From positions 62,001-126,000 of the forward strand of contig NZ_QXGK01000004.1 in NCBI RefSeq assembly GCF_003952945.1: DNA of 64,000 nucleotides, read 5' to 3'. Of this stretch, positions 16,983 to 26,776 are shown one piece after another; the first letter of the stretch is position 1, and the number at the start of each line of letters is the position of its first letter. Below the pieces are notes generated by a model, which ran no database searches, was not told where the DNA came from, and saw only the letters and a list, made by a program, of their open reading frames with translations. The position numbers and the translations under genes were made by a program. The stretch is from Bifidobacterium samirii. Lineage in GTDB: Bacteria; Actinomycetota; Actinomycetes; Actinomycetales; Bifidobacteriaceae.

Positions 16983-17867
16983 TCAGCGCCACAGCGGGAT
17001 CGCGCCGCGGCGCACGATCTCGGCGACCGTCGCCTCGTCGGTGAGGTTCTCCCCCAGCGCGTTCGGCTTGCCGCGGCCATGCCAGTCGGACCCGCCGGTC
17101 ACCAGCAGCCCGTACCGGTCCGCCAGCGCCAGCAGCCGTTCGCGCTGTTCGGGCGGATTGCCCCGATGCCACACCTCCAGACCGTCCAGGCCGGCCTGGG
17201 CGAGCTCGCCGATCTGCCCGTCGGTCAGCAGGCCCGTGTTGCGGCCGATGTCGCCGCCATGGGCGAGCACCGACACGCCGCCGGCCTCGGCGACGGCCTT
17301 CACCACCGTGACCGTGTCCGGCGACGGGGTCGGCACATAGTATCTGCTGCGCGTGTTCACCGCGCCGGCGAACGCGTCCGAACGCGTCTCGTACACGCCG
17401 GCGGCCACGAGCGCGTCGGCCACGTGCGGGCGGCCGATCGTGGTGCGCTCCCCCTCCCTGACCTGGTCCAGCACGCTCTGCCATGTGATCGGGAAGTCCT
17501 CGGCCAGCAGCTCCACCATGCGGCGGATGCGCCGCAGGCGCGACGCGCGCGTCGAGGCGAACAGCTCGCAGATGTGCCGGTTGCGCGGATCGTACTGGAA
17601 GGCGAGCATGTGCACCGACACGTGGCCGGTCTGCGCGGTGATCTCCGTGCCGCGCAGCAGCGGCATGCCGGCCGCCGTCGCGGCGTCCTGCGCCTCCTGC
17701 CAGCCGGCGGTCGTGTCGTGGTCGGCGACGCCCACGCCGGCCAGCCCCAGCGTCTTCGCCCGGGCGAGCAGCGTGGCGGGGCTTTCGGTCCCGTCGGAGA
17801 ACACGGTATGGCAGTGGATGTCCCACCCCGAACGCGGCGGTGCGGAAGGAATGTCAACACGAGTCAT
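16983..17867 (-). CDS. PHP-domain phosphoesterase (TrpH/YciV type)
   Basis: The 294-residue protein has the polymerase-and-histidinol-phosphatase metal-binding signatures in order: DIHCHTVFSDG (residues 16-26), GVADHDT (about 45), RGTEIT (about 72), HVSVHMLAF, then SVLAHGGD and GGSDWHG near the C-terminus. Relatives of this size hydrolyse nucleoside 3',5'-bisphosphates or trim RNA 5' ends (RNase AM). Which activity applies cannot be told from sequence alone. The ATG at 17867 directly precedes the conserved region; no strong ribosome site was seen. It is cytoplasmic. Confidence 0.88.
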   Translation of the reverse strand: MTRVDIPSAPPRSGWDIHCHTVFSDGTESPATLLARAKTLGLAGVGVADHDTTAGWQEAQDAATAAGMPLLRGTEITAQTGHVSVHMLAFQYDPRNRHICELFASTRASRLRRIRRMVELLAEDFPITWQSVLDQVREGERTTIGRPHVADALVAAGVYETRSDAFAGAVNTRSRYYVPTPSPDTVTVVKAVAEAGGVSVLAHGGDIGRNTGLLTDGQIGELAQAGLDGLEVWHRGNPPEQRERLLALADRYGLLVTGGSDWHGRGKPNALGENLTDEATVAEIVRRGAIPLWR

Positions 17868-18027
17868 ACGACCATCGTAATCTGAAACCCGGCAACGACC
17901 AACCGAACCGGCCGGGACGCCGGCGTCCGACGCGACGCGCCATGATCCGCCACGATCCGATGGATCGGACGCGGCGCGGCGCGCGACGGCGCCGACGGCA
18001 TGCGGCCGCCTACGCAAAGGAACGACG

Positions 18028-18696
18028 ATGACCAACGACGCACCCATCACCGACGAACCCGACGGCATCGCGGACGCCATCCCCGCATGGCGGCTGCGCG
18101 CACGGCACCGCGCCACGTGGACGTATCTCGTCATGCTGATCGCGTCGGCGGTCGCCCTGCTCGTCTCGTTCATCCTGTCCGCGGAAACGCTCCAATTGGC
18201 CCGCAACCCCGACCAGATCCTCGACTGCGACTTCAACAGCACGCTCTCCTGCTCCGCCGTCGCCCAATCCTGGCAGGCCGAGATCGTGAAGTTCAACGGG
18301 CTGAGCTACCCGAACGCGTTCTTCGGCATCGCCGCCGAAAGCGTGTTCGTGACCGTCGCCGTCATCGGCCTGTGCCGCGTGGCCGTGCCCCGCTGGTTCG
18401 CCGCCTGCACGTGGCTCGGCGGACTCGCCGCGCTCGCCTACTCGTACTGGCTGACCTCCCAGTCGCTGTTCGTCATCAACGCGCTGTGCCCCTGGTGCCT
18501 GGCGCTCATGTTCTCCACGACCATCCAGTTCATGGCGCTCAGCCACGCCACCGTCACCGTCCAGGACCTGCCCGCGCGCGGCGACGGCCTGCGCACCTAC
18601 TACCGGCTCAACTACGACCTGATGGTCGACGCGCTGTGGATCGTCGCCATCGTCGTGCTGATTCTGGTCAAGGATGGCCCGGCACTGTTTGCGTGA
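18028..18696 (+). CDS. Vitamin K epoxide reductase (VKOR) family membrane protein
   Basis: This 222-residue four-to-five-helix membrane protein belongs to the bacterial VKOR family, which re-oxidises a DsbA-like partner using quinone and so drives extracytoplasmic disulfide formation in many actinobacteria. The loop cysteines Cys67 and Cys75 (CDFNSTLSCSAVA) and the membrane active-site pair Cys154 and Cys157 (CPWC) are intact. No DsbA-like or thioredoxin domain is fused, and none is encoded next to it. The ATG follows AAAGGAACGACG. The stop codon lies inside the left arm of a strong hairpin. Confidence 0.93.
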   Translation: MTNDAPITDEPDGIADAIPAWRLRARHRATWTYLVMLIASAVALLVSFILSAETLQLARNPDQILDCDFNSTLSCSAVAQSWQAEIVKFNGLSYPNAFFGIAAESVFVTVAVIGLCRVAVPRWFAACTWLGGLAALAYSYWLTSQSLFVINALCPWCLALMFSTTIQFMALSHATVTVQDLPARGDGLRTYYRLNYDLMVDALWIVAIVVLILVKDGPALFA

Positions 18697-18725
18697 ACGG
18701 CGCTGACGGCGTCAGCGCCGTTCAC
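18693..18725. terminator. Bidirectional terminator overlapping the VKOR stop codon
   Basis: GTGAACGGCGCTGAC and GTCAGCGCCGTTCAC form a perfect 15-bp stem with a 3-base loop. The TGA of the VKOR gene (18694-18696) is part of the left arm. Confidence 0.88.
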
Positions 18726-18750
18726 GGGTCGGACGATGATGCGGATTTTC

Positions 18751-19647
18751 CTATAGATCGATACGAGCCACAACAGTGGCGGAGCCGGTGAGTTTCACAT
18801 CGTCGTCGGTGACGTCGACGCGCAGGACGCCGCCGCGCACGGTGATGTCCCAATGGCCGACGCCGGTCTTGGCACGCAGCGTGATCGCGGTGGCGCACAG
18901 GCCGGTGCCGCACGAGAGCGTCTCGCCGCAGCCGCGCTCGTGCACGCGCATCGTGGCCTCGCCCACGCCGCGCGCGGCGTCGATGCGGTCGATGCGCACG
19001 AATTCGACGTTCTGATCGGATTCGAGGACCGGGGCGACGACCGGCTTGACGTTCAGGTCGAGCGCCTCGACGGCGGGCAGTGTCGCCTCGCCGTCCTCGA
19101 GCACGGCGACGACATGCGGATTGCCCATGTCGACGTACGTGCCGCGCGCCGACCCGTCCGCGCCGGGCAGGGTCACCGTGAACGTGTCGGTCTCGCCGCG
19201 GCGCCAGCCGCCCATGTCCACGCGGAACACGTCACGGCCGAACGGCTCCAGATCGCCCAGCGAGGTGAGGATCTTCACGCCGGCGCGCGTGGCAAGGCGG
19301 AACGGGGCGCCGCCGGGCCTGTCGGCGTAGCCCATGCGCTGGGCGAACAGGGCAGTGGCGCGCGTGCCGTTGCCGCACATCTCGGCCAGCGTGCCGTCGG
19401 CGTTGCGGTAGTCCATGCACCATGCGGCGCCCGCCTCCTCGGCGGCGGCGACCTGCGCGGCGGTCAGGTCGGACACGTCGCGCGGATGGGCGAGACGGAT
19501 GAGCCCGTCGCCGCCGATGCCGAAGTGGCGGTCGCACAGGAAGCGCACCTCGTCGGCGGTCGGCTCGTAGATGCCGTCGGGGTCGGCGTAGACGACGAAG
19601 TCGTTGCCGGTGGCATGGGTCTTGAACACGGTCTGGGGAATACTCAT
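18751..19647 (-). CDS. dapF: Diaminopimelate epimerase
   Basis: DapF interconverts LL- and meso-diaminopimelate in lysine synthesis. The 298-residue product has both catalytic cysteine motifs: EMCGNGTRA (proton abstraction from one face) and SCGTGLCA (the other), with the start [11 protein letters not shown] and FGIGGDGLI. The ATG at 19647 follows GAAGGAC closely. Lysine-type or ornithine-type peptidoglycan would make the product mainly a lysine precursor, but the cell-wall type cannot be read here. It is divergent from murI, the glutamate racemase, over a 74-bp gap. Confidence 0.95.
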   Translation of the reverse strand: MSIPQTVFKTHATGNDFVVYADPDGIYEPTADEVRFLCDRHFGIGGDGLIRLAHPRDVSDLTAAQVAAAEEAGAAWCMDYRNADGTLAEMCGNGTRATALFAQRMGYADRPGGAPFRLATRAGVKILTSLGDLEPFGRDVFRVDMGGWRRGETDTFTVTLPGADGSARGTYVDMGNPHVVAVLEDGEATLPAVEALDLNVKPVVAPVLESDQNVEFVRIDRIDAARGVGEATMRVHERGCGETLSCGTGLCATAITLRAKTGVGHWDITVRGGVLRVDVTDDDVKLTGSATVVARIDL

Positions 19648-19721
19648 GTCCTTCACTGTACCGGCACAGGGGCGGAGTACTCTGGGGAACGTCCACAACC
19701 CGTCGTCCGTCTGGAGGATCC

Positions 19722-20546
19722 ATGGCTTCCACTGCTCCCATCGGCGTGTTCGACTCCGGCCTGGGCGGCGTGTCCGTGGCCCGGCGGATCATGCGCGACC
19801 TGCCGCATGAGCGCGTCCTGTACTTCGGCGACTCCGCGAACGCGCCCTACGGCACGAAGACGCCGGCGCAGGTGCGCGACCTGAGCTTCGCCATCGTGGA
19901 ACGCTTCGTGCAGCAGGGAGCCAAGGCGGTCGTCATCGCCTGCAACACGGCCACGTCAGCGGCGGTCAACGACCTGCGCGACGCGTACGACATCCCGATC
20001 ATCGGCATGGAGCCGGCGCTCAAGGTCGCCTGCGACCGCGGCGACCGGCCGCACGACGGCCACGACGGCGGCGACGGCGAGCCGCCGGCCGACCACATCC
20101 CGCAGCGCGTCATCGTCGCGGCGACGCCGCTGACGCTGCGCGAACACAAGTTCGCCGCGCTCATGGCCCGCTTCGAGGCGGACAACACGATCCTCCCCCA
20201 GCCGTGCCCGGAGCTCGTCGAGATCGTCGAACAGGGGCGTCTCGCCGACCGCGAACTGGTGATGCGCACCCTGCACGGCTATTTCGACCGCTACGATCTG
20301 ACGGGCGTCGATGCGGTCGTGCTCGGCTGCACGCATTTCGTGTTCTACCGTGACTACTTCCGCGAGCTGCTGCCCTCCTCGACGGCCATCGTCGACGGGC
20401 ACGCCGGCACGGTGCGCCATCTGGCGGTCGTGCTCGAATCGTTGGGCGCGCTCGCGTCGGATGATGCCATCGGCGGCGTCGAGATCGCCAATTCGGATCC
20501 GTCGGCGCGCATCGCGACGCTGGCGCGCGACCTGCTGGCCGGCTGA
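19722..20546 (+). CDS. murI: Glutamate racemase
   Basis: MurI makes D-glutamate for peptidoglycan by a two-cysteine mechanism. The 274-residue product has [13 protein letters not shown], the first catalytic Cys74 in ACNTATS and the second Cys203 in LGCTHF. Between [10 protein letters not shown] and VIVAAT there is an insertion of about 20 residues rich in Asp, Gly and His ([14 protein letters not shown]) that typical MurI proteins lack; it is probably a surface loop. The ATG follows TGGAGGATCC. A hairpin at 20572-20606 follows the gene. Confidence 0.95.
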   Translation: MASTAPIGVFDSGLGGVSVARRIMRDLPHERVLYFGDSANAPYGTKTPAQVRDLSFAIVERFVQQGAKAVVIACNTATSAAVNDLRDAYDIPIIGMEPALKVACDRGDRPHDGHDGGDGEPPADHIPQRVIVAATPLTLREHKFAALMARFEADNTILPQPCPELVEIVEQGRLADRELVMRTLHGYFDRYDLTGVDAVVLGCTHFVFYRDYFRELLPSSTAIVDGHAGTVRHLAVVLESLGALASDDAIGGVEIANSDPSARIATLARDLLAG

Positions 20547-20571
20547 CCTTCCGCACCCGAACCGCATCGGC

Positions 20572-20606
20572 GAAACCGGACATCCTCGCCGCACCCGTCC
20601 GGTTTC
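20572..20606 (+). terminator. Probable terminator after murI
   Basis: GAAACCGGAC and GTCCGGTTTC form a perfect 10-bp stem with a 15-base loop, 25 bp after the murI stop. Confidence 0.65.
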
Positions 20607-20720
20607 CGGTTCGCCGCGGCCGAACGGACGCCGGTTGTCCCGACAACGCGAGTAGGGTCGATTCCGCGCAGGCGCCGCGCGACGGCGCCGGACGGGGACG
20701 ACACGGCACGGGAGGACGGC

Positions 20721-21674
20721 ATGGACACGCAACAGACGACGCACGCGACGGACACGGCGGATCGGGCGGACGCCACGGGGACGGCGACGAACGCGAACGG
20801 AACCGAGAACGTAACGGCGTCGCAGCCGCGCCCGCGCACGGCGCTCATCGACGTGGGCGGCGGCTTCCGCGCGATCTTCGGGTGCGGCGTCATGGACCGC
20901 ATGCTCGAGGACGGCATCCTCGTGGACCACTGCTACGGCGTCTCGGCCGGCAGCGCGAACATGGTCTCGTACATCGCCGGCCAGCACGGCCGCAACCACA
21001 CGTTCTACACCCAGTACGCGTTCCGCAAGGAGTACGCGAGCTTCGACAGCTACATCCGCAACCACAACTTCGCGAACCTCGACTACGTGTACAGCACGCT
21101 GAGCAACCACGACGGCGAGAACCCGGTCGACTACGCGGCGTTCGAGGCCAGCCCCATCGGGTTCACCGTCGTCGCCTGCGACGCGCGCGACGGTTCGGCC
21201 AGGTACTTCGACAAGTCGGACGTGCACTACGACGACTACGACATCATGAAGGCGTCGAGCGCCGTGCCGGTGGCGTGCGAACCGTATGTGATCGACGGCG
21301 TGCCCTATTTCGACGGCGGCATCGCCGACCCGGTCCCGGTGCAGCGGGCCATCGACGACGGATGCGAGCGCATCGTGCTGATCCTGAGCCGCCGACGCGA
21401 CGAGCGGCGCGAGCAGCGGCGCGACCTGGCGCCGGCGCGCATCCTGCGGCGTTCGTGGCCGGCCGCGGCCGAACGGCTGCGCGAACGCTACCGCACGTAC
21501 AACGACGAGCTGGACCTGGCCGAGGAGTATGCGCGCGACGGCCGCGTGCTCATCCTCGCCCCCGACGACCTGTGCGGGCTCAACACGCTGTCCAAGTCGT
21601 TCGAGGGACTGGAGCGCATGTACCGCAAGGGGTATGCGGCTGCCGAGGCGATCGGCGCGTTCCTCGCCGGCTGA
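20721..21674 (+). CDS. Patatin-like phospholipase family protein
   Basis: The 317-residue protein has a Thr/Asn-rich variable N-terminus (1-35) and then a bacterial patatin domain. The oxyanion loop DVGGGFRAIFGCGV, the nucleophile elbow G73-V-S75-A-G77 and the partner Asp198 in DGGIADP form the expected Ser-Asp dyad. It resembles the YjjU/RssA-type group that acts on phospholipids or acyl esters in the cytoplasm. Its substrate is unknown. The ATG is preceded by GGGAGGACGGC. It stands alone after the murI terminator and converges on the dehydrogenase gene. Confidence 0.88.
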   Translation: MDTQQTTHATDTADRADATGTATNANGTENVTASQPRPRTALIDVGGGFRAIFGCGVMDRMLEDGILVDHCYGVSAGSANMVSYIAGQHGRNHTFYTQYAFRKEYASFDSYIRNHNFANLDYVYSTLSNHDGENPVDYAAFEASPIGFTVVACDARDGSARYFDKSDVHYDDYDIMKASSAVPVACEPYVIDGVPYFDGGIADPVPVQRAIDDGCERIVLILSRRRDERREQRRDLAPARILRRSWPAAAERLRERYRTYNDELDLAEEYARDGRVLILAPDDLCGLNTLSKSFEGLERMYRKGYAAAEAIGAFLAG

Positions 21675-21743
21675 CCGGAAAACCGGCCGAGGGACGGCTG
21701 GACGCCGCCGGCATCCCGGCAGCGTCCGTGCAGGAGGCGCCGG

Positions 21744-22733
21744 CTAGCGTCGCACGTTCGTCAGCGGCTCGCCGGCCACGTAGCGGCGCGTGTTCTCGAG
21801 CGCGATCGCGATGATGCGCCCCTCGGTGACGGCCAGATGGTTGCCGCCGGCCACGTGCGGGGTGATCAGGCAGTGCGGTTCGGCCCACAGCGGGCTGTCG
21901 GCGGGCAGCGGTTCGGGTTCGGTCACGTCGAGGCCGGCGCCGTGCAGCTGGTCCTCGGCCAGTGCGCGGGACAGTGCGACCGGGTCGACGGCGTCGCCGC
22001 GGCCGGCGTTGAGCAGCACGGCCGTGGATTTGAGCATGACGAGCCGACGTCCGTCGATGAGGTGACGGGTCTGCGGCGTGGACGGCACGGCGAGCGCCAC
22101 GACGTCCGCGTCGGGCAGGAGCGTGTCGAGGTCGGCGAAGCCGTGCATGTCGTCGATGCCGTCGGCCGGCGTGGCCGGGTCGCGGCGCACGCCGACCGTG
22201 TGCGCGCCGACGGCCTTGCACAGGCGGGCGAAATGCGAGCCTATGTCGCCGGTGCCGATGACGAGCACGGTGGCGCCGCTCGGGGTGAGGGCGGGGCCGA
22301 GGTCGTGCCAGCGGCGGTCTTGCTGCTGGCGCGCGTACGCGGGGATGTTCTTCATGAGCGCCATCATCATCGCGAACAGGTGTTCGGCGACGCTCTGCCC
22401 GTAGGCGCCGGTCGCGTTGGTGAGGGTGACGCCGTCGGGCAGGATGCCGGGCGCCAGATAGCGGTCGACGCCGGCGCTCCATGTCTGGAGCCATTCGAGC
22501 CGCGGGTATTGCGCGCACTCCCCCGGCGCGATGTTGCCGATGACGGCGGTCGCGTCGGCGCGCAGCGGTTCGGGGACGCTCGCCTTCCATCCCATCATGC
22601 CGCGCTGGCGCGGGTCGCCGGCGAATTCGAGGTGGATGTCGTCGCCGGGGCGGCGCACGTCGGCTATGGCCAGCATGAAGTCGCGTTTCTCGGCGTCGGT
22701 CAACGGCAGGCAGTTCACGATCGTCTTGCTCAT
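21744..22733 (-). CDS. D-isomer-specific 2-hydroxyacid dehydrogenase family protein
   Basis: This 329-residue NAD(P)-dependent dehydrogenase has the nucleotide-binding VLVIGTGDIGSHFA motif (about 150-163), the catalytic Arg in LNAGRGDAVD, the Glu in DVTEPEPL and the His in TPHVAGGNH. The substrate could be a 2-hydroxyacid or a glyoxylate/hydroxypyruvate-like keto acid; the sequence does not settle it. The ATG at 22733 gives the standard start; 22742 is an alternative. It is 19 bp downstream of the SPFH gene, possibly co-transcribed. Confidence 0.88.
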   Translation of the reverse strand: MSKTIVNCLPLTDAEKRDFMLAIADVRRPGDDIHLEFAGDPRQRGMMGWKASVPEPLRADATAVIGNIAPGECAQYPRLEWLQTWSAGVDRYLAPGILPDGVTLTNATGAYGQSVAEHLFAMMMALMKNIPAYARQQQDRRWHDLGPALTPSGATVLVIGTGDIGSHFARLCKAVGAHTVGVRRDPATPADGIDDMHGFADLDTLLPDADVVALAVPSTPQTRHLIDGRRLVMLKSTAVLLNAGRGDAVDPVALSRALAEDQLHGAGLDVTEPEPLPADSPLWAEPHCLITPHVAGGNHLAVTEGRIIAIALENTRRYVAGEPLTNVRR

Positions 22734-22752
22734 GCGTCCCATTCTAGGCGTG

Positions 22753-23652
22753 TCACGCCTTGGTCTCGTTGGCGGTGACCATCGCCTTGGTGATCTGCTG
22801 GTAGAGGTCCTCGTAGCCGCCGGGCGTGGACGTGGGCAGCACGACGGTCTTCGCGTTGTCGGATTCGGCGAGGGAGCGCATCACGTCGAGGTACTGGTTG
22901 AACAGGACGACGTTGTTGACGTCGTTGATGTTCATGCCCACGGCCTGCAGGCTCTTGATCTGGTCGACGATGCCGCTGGCGATCTCGCGACGGTAGTTGG
23001 CCTGGCCTTCGCCCTGCAGGCGGGTCTTCTCCGCTTCCGCGGCGGCCTGGGTCTCGATCTGGATGCGCTGGGCCTCGGCGCGCTGGCGGGTGGCCTCCTT
23101 CTCGCGCTGGGCGGCGTTGATGGAGTCCATCGCGTTCTTAACCTGCGGCGACGGGTCGATGGCGGTGATGAGCGTCTTGACGACGGTGAAGCCGAAGCGG
23201 GCCATCTCGTTGCCGACGGTCTTCTGCACGTCGAAGGCGACGTCGTCCTTGCGGGCGAACGCGTCGTCGAGGGTCAGGGCGGGGATGGCGGAGCGCAGCG
23301 CGTCCTCCATGTAGCTGCGCAGCTGGCCGGCGGGGTCGCGCAGCTCGTAGTAGGCGGTGGCGACGTTCTCCGGGTTGACGCGGAACTGGGTGGAGGCGAC
23401 GACGGTGACGAACACGTTGTCGAGCGTCTTGGTCTCCAGCTGCACGTTGAGCTGGCTGACGCGCATGTTGGTCTTGGTGGCGATGTGGTCGACGACCGGG
23501 ATCCTCACGTGGATGCCGGCGAACTGGACCGTGCTGAACTTGCCGAAGCGTTCGATGATGTACGCCTGCTGCTGCGGGACGACGAAGACCGCGCCGCCCA
23601 ATACGGCGGCGACGATGACGATGAGCACGACGAAGGCTATGAATCCCGGCAT
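22753..23652 (-). CDS. SPFH/Band 7 membrane scaffold protein
   Basis: The 299-residue protein has one N-terminal membrane segment (residues 3-25), then the SPFH domain (VPQQQAYIIERFGKF to about 190) and a helical region rich in Ala, Glu and Arg (about 195-245) that mediates oligomerisation. It resembles stomatin/QmcA proteins that organise lipid microdomains and often regulate membrane proteases. Here no NfeD partner is adjacent. The ATG at 23652 follows AAAGGGGC. It is followed by the dehydrogenase gene on the same strand. Confidence 0.92.
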   Translation of the reverse strand: MPGFIAFVVLIVIVAAVLGGAVFVVPQQQAYIIERFGKFSTVQFAGIHVRIPVVDHIATKTNMRVSQLNVQLETKTLDNVFVTVVASTQFRVNPENVATAYYELRDPAGQLRSYMEDALRSAIPALTLDDAFARKDDVAFDVQKTVGNEMARFGFTVVKTLITAIDPSPQVKNAMDSINAAQREKEATRQRAEAQRIQIETQAAAEAEKTRLQGEGQANYRREIASGIVDQIKSLQAVGMNINDVNNVVLFNQYLDVMRSLAESDNAKTVVLPTSTPGGYEDLYQQITKAMVTANETKA

Positions 23653-23725
23653 GACTGCCCCTTTCCTCGGTCGGCGCCGCCATGGCGCCGTCCTGCCGCC
23701 CATCGTAGCAGCGTGTTGACGCAAA

Positions 23726-23761
23726 CGCCCGTCCCGTACACGTTTGCGTACAGGACGGGCG
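23726..23761 (-). terminator. Terminator after the MacB-like gene
   Basis: CGCCCGTCC and GGACGGGCG pair, with an inner GTAC/GTAC extension, in the gap between the ABC gene and the SPFH gene. Confidence 0.7.
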
Positions 23762-23793
23762 CAATCGCCGACGCCGAGACCGCGGCCAGGCGG

Positions 23794-26586
23794 CTACTCG
23801 GTGCGCAGCGCGGTCGCCGGGTCCTGGCGGGACGCCTTCTTCGACGGGATGAGGCCGCCGATGAGCGTGAGCACGATGCTCAGGACCACGAGGATCGCGG
23901 CGGCGGCCGGCGGCAGCACCGCGTTGACGCCGTCGTCGCCGATGAAGTGGTGCAGCACCGCGTTGATCGGCACGTTGAGCGCGACGGTGATCGCCACGCC
24001 GAGCACGCCGGAGCACAGGCCGATGATGCCGGTCTCCGCGTTGAACACCTGCGACACGTTGCGCTTGGACGCGCCCATCGCGCGCAGGATGCCGATCTCC
24101 TTGGTGCGTTCCAGCACGGAGATGTACGTGATGATGCCGATCATGATCGACGAGACGATCAGCGAGACGGACACGAACGCGATGAGCACGTAGGAGATGA
24201 CGTTGATGATCGTGGTGACGGAGCTCATCATCAGGCCCACGTAGTCGGTGTACGTGATCCTGTCGTTCTCGTCGTCGACGGTCTCGTTGTAGTGGGCGAT
24301 CGCGTCGGACACCTTGTCCTTGTCCTCGAAGCTGTCGGTGTAGATGTTGATCGACGAGGGCGCGTCGCGGCTGACGACGCCGAACGCGGCGAGGTTGTCG
24401 TCGTAGCTGCCGGTGGACACGTAGCGGTCGTAGATGGCGACGAGCGTCTCCTGCGGGGCGGTGGCGATGTACTGGTCGAAGCTGGCGGCGAGCTGCTGCT
24501 CGTCCATCTGCGCCATCGCGGCCGCCTGCGTCGGATCGGCGGCCTGCCCGGCCTGGGCGCTCTGGCCCATCATCGTCTTGGCCATCGTGGCCTTCTGGGT
24601 CACGCCGAGCGTGGCGACGTAGGCGCGCGCGTCGTCGGCCTTGGTCGCGTCGTCGTCGGGCGAGAACGTCATGCCGTTGAGCACGTTGTGCGTCGCGTCG
24701 GCCTTCTGGTCGGCGACGATGGCGCTGGAGTCGGCGCGGTCGATGAGCTCGTCGGTCAGGGCGCGCGTGTAGCCGACGCCGGTGGGCAGCGGCGTCGCGT
24801 TCGCGTCCTTCTTCGCCTTGACGACGCCGACGACCTTGAGCTTCGTCGCGTCGGCGAGGCGGGATTCGATCTCGTCCGCGTCGTCGCCGATGTACGTGTA
24901 GCGGCCGTCGTCGCCCTTGACGTACTGGTCGGAGGCGGGCAGGAGGTAGAGCTCGTGGTCGAGCGCCTCGGCGTAGTCGAGCTTGTCCTGCGGGGTGTCG
25001 AGTTCGTCGCCGGCGTCGAGCGCGGACATCATCTCGTTGTAGTCGGCGGCGGGCAGCATGCCCAGCTCGTAGAGCGTGGTCAGCGGGATCGAGTTGTTCT
25101 CGTCGAGCACGAGCACGACCTCGTCGGCGGCCTTGGGCCAGGAGCCTTCGACCACGCGGTAGTTGTCGGTGACGACCGTGCTGACGAGCTGCGAGTCGTC
25201 GGCGCCGGGCATGATCTCGTTGAACGAGTCCGGGGCGGCGTTCTCGTCGGTCTTGCCGGTGAGCATCGAGATGCGGCTGGACGTGAACGACGAGGCGGAC
25301 ATGCCGCTGTTGGTGCTGGTCGCCATCGCGGACGCCATCGACGAGGTGCCGGTGTCGCCCACGTTGACGCCGTCGGCGTTCACGAGCGTGCCGTCCTCGT
25401 CGTGGGAGAAGACGGAGAACCTCACGTCGTACGTGTATTGGATGCCGGTGTCGCCCACGTACTGGTGGATCTCGCTGCTTTCGTCGTCCAGGTAGCGTTT
25501 GAAGTCGGTGAGGTTGTTCTCGGTGATGGAGCTGGTGAGCGTGGACGTGGCCTTGAGGCTGCGGTCGTCCGGGTAGATGCCGTCGGCCTTGTGCGCCGTG
25601 CCTTCGCCGGCGTCGGCGGACTGGCCGGTCATCATCTCGGTCAGATCGAAGGTCTCGGCGTCGATGGTGATCGGGTAGGCGGTCATCGTGCTGCGCTGGA
25701 TGTCGTCGATGTACGTGTTCACGCCGGTGGAGACGGACAGGATGAGCGCGATGCCGATGATGCCGATCGAGCCGGCGAACGACGTGAGGAACGTGCGCGC
25801 CTTCTTGGTGCGCAGGTTGTTGAAGCTCAATGCCAGCGACGTGGCGAACGACATCGAGGCGCGGCCCATCGTGCGGTGCTCGGCCTCGCCGGCCGCGGCC
25901 GTGTCGGGCTCGTACGGGTCGGAGTCGGAGCGGATGACGCCGTCGCGCAGGTTGACGATGCGCGTGGCGTACTCCTCGGCCAGTTCGGGGTTGTGCGTGA
26001 CCATGACGACGAGCCGGTCGCGCGCCACCTCCTTGAGCAGTTCCATGATCTGCACGGACGTGTCGGAGTCGAGCGCGCCGGTGGGCTCGTCGGCCAGCAC
26101 GATGTCGGGGTCGTTGACGAGCGCGCGGGCGATGGCGACGCGCTGCATCTGGCCTCCGGACAGCTGGTTGGGGCGCTTGTCGACGTGGTCGCCCAGGCCG
26201 ACGCGTTCGAGCGCGCGGCGGGCGCGTTCGCGCCGGTCGGCCTTGGTGACGCCGGAGATGGTGAGCGCCAGCTCCACGTTGGACAGGATGCTCTGGTGCG
26301 GGATGAGGTTGTAGCTCTGGAACACGAAGCCGATCGTGTGGTTGCGGTACGAGTCCCAGTCGCGGTCCTTGTAGCGTCGGGTGGAGATGCCGTTGATGAC
26401 CAGATCGCCCGAATCGTAGCGGTCGAGGCCGCCGATGATGTTGAGGAGCGTGGTCTTGCCCGAGCCGGACGGTCCTAGGATCGCGACGAATTCGCTGTCG
26501 CGCAGGTTGAGGCTGACGTCGTCGAGCGCCTTCTGGGTGAATCCTCCGGTCGTGTACTGCTTGGATATCGACTTGATCTGGAGCAT
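23794..26586 (-). CDS. MacB-like ABC protein: ATPase fused to FtsX-type permease
   Basis: This 930-residue fusion has an N-terminal ATPase of about 225 residues (Walker A GPSGSGKT, signature LSGGQMQR, Walker [13 protein letters not shown]) of the LolD/MacB group. A linker follows, then an FtsX-type permease with one helix near 285-305 ([14 protein letters not shown]), a large extracytoplasmic region of about 450 residues, and three C-terminal helices ([35 protein letters not shown]; the [10 protein letters not shown] and [12 protein letters not shown] segments). This type moves peptides or lipoproteins or transmits mechanical force rather than pumping small drugs. The extracytoplasmic part is Ala/Asp-rich and unusually large. 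The gene stands alone. Confidence 0.9.
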   Translation of the reverse strand: MLQIKSISKQYTTGGFTQKALDDVSLNLRDSEFVAILGPSGSGKTTLLNIIGGLDRYDSGDLVINGISTRRYKDRDWDSYRNHTIGFVFQSYNLIPHQSILSNVELALTISGVTKADRRERARRALERVGLGDHVDKRPNQLSGGQMQRVAIARALVNDPDIVLADEPTGALDSDTSVQIMELLKEVARDRLVVMVTHNPELAEEYATRIVNLRDGVIRSDSDPYEPDTAAAGEAEHRTMGRASMSFATSLALSFNNLRTKKARTFLTSFAGSIGIIGIALILSVSTGVNTYIDDIQRSTMTAYPITIDAETFDLTEMMTGQSADAGEGTAHKADGIYPDDRSLKATSTLTSSITENNLTDFKRYLDDESSEIHQYVGDTGIQYTYDVRFSVFSHDEDGTLVNADGVNVGDTGTSSMASAMATSTNSGMSASSFTSSRISMLTGKTDENAAPDSFNEIMPGADDSQLVSTVVTDNYRVVEGSWPKAADEVVLVLDENNSIPLTTLYELGMLPAADYNEMMSALDAGDELDTPQDKLDYAEALDHELYLLPASDQYVKGDDGRYTYIGDDADEIESRLADATKLKVVGVVKAKKDANATPLPTGVGYTRALTDELIDRADSSAIVADQKADATHNVLNGMTFSPDDDATKADDARAYVATLGVTQKATMAKTMMGQSAQAGQAADPTQAAAMAQMDEQQLAASFDQYIATAPQETLVAIYDRYVSTGSYDDNLAAFGVVSRDAPSSINIYTDSFEDKDKVSDAIAHYNETVDDENDRITYTDYVGLMMSSVTTIINVISYVLIAFVSVSLIVSSIMIGIITYISVLERTKEIGILRAMGASKRNVSQVFNAETGIIGLCSGVLGVAITVALNVPINAVLHHFIGDDGVNAVLPPAAAAILVVLSIVLTLIGGLIPSKKASRQDPATALRTE

Positions 26587-26713
26587 GGGTGCCTATTCGT
26601 CTCGTGCCAACACGTATCCAGTCCACTCTATCGCCGCCCCGTCTCACCCGGACGGGACGGCGAGCGCCGTGTTCGCTCTCAGCGAGCGCCGCGGCGCCGA
26701 TTGCGGCGGGTCA

Positions 26714-26750
26714 GGCCGATGCGTCGGGCGCATGTCCCGTCGCATCGGCC
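26714..26750 (-). terminator. Probable terminator after metY
   Basis: GGCCGATGCG and CGCATCGGCC form a 10-bp stem that extends inward through CGGG/CCCG with one T-T mismatch. It lies 27 bp past the metY stop. Confidence 0.7.
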
Positions 26751-26776
26751 GCGTATCAGTCCTCCCCCCTGCCGGA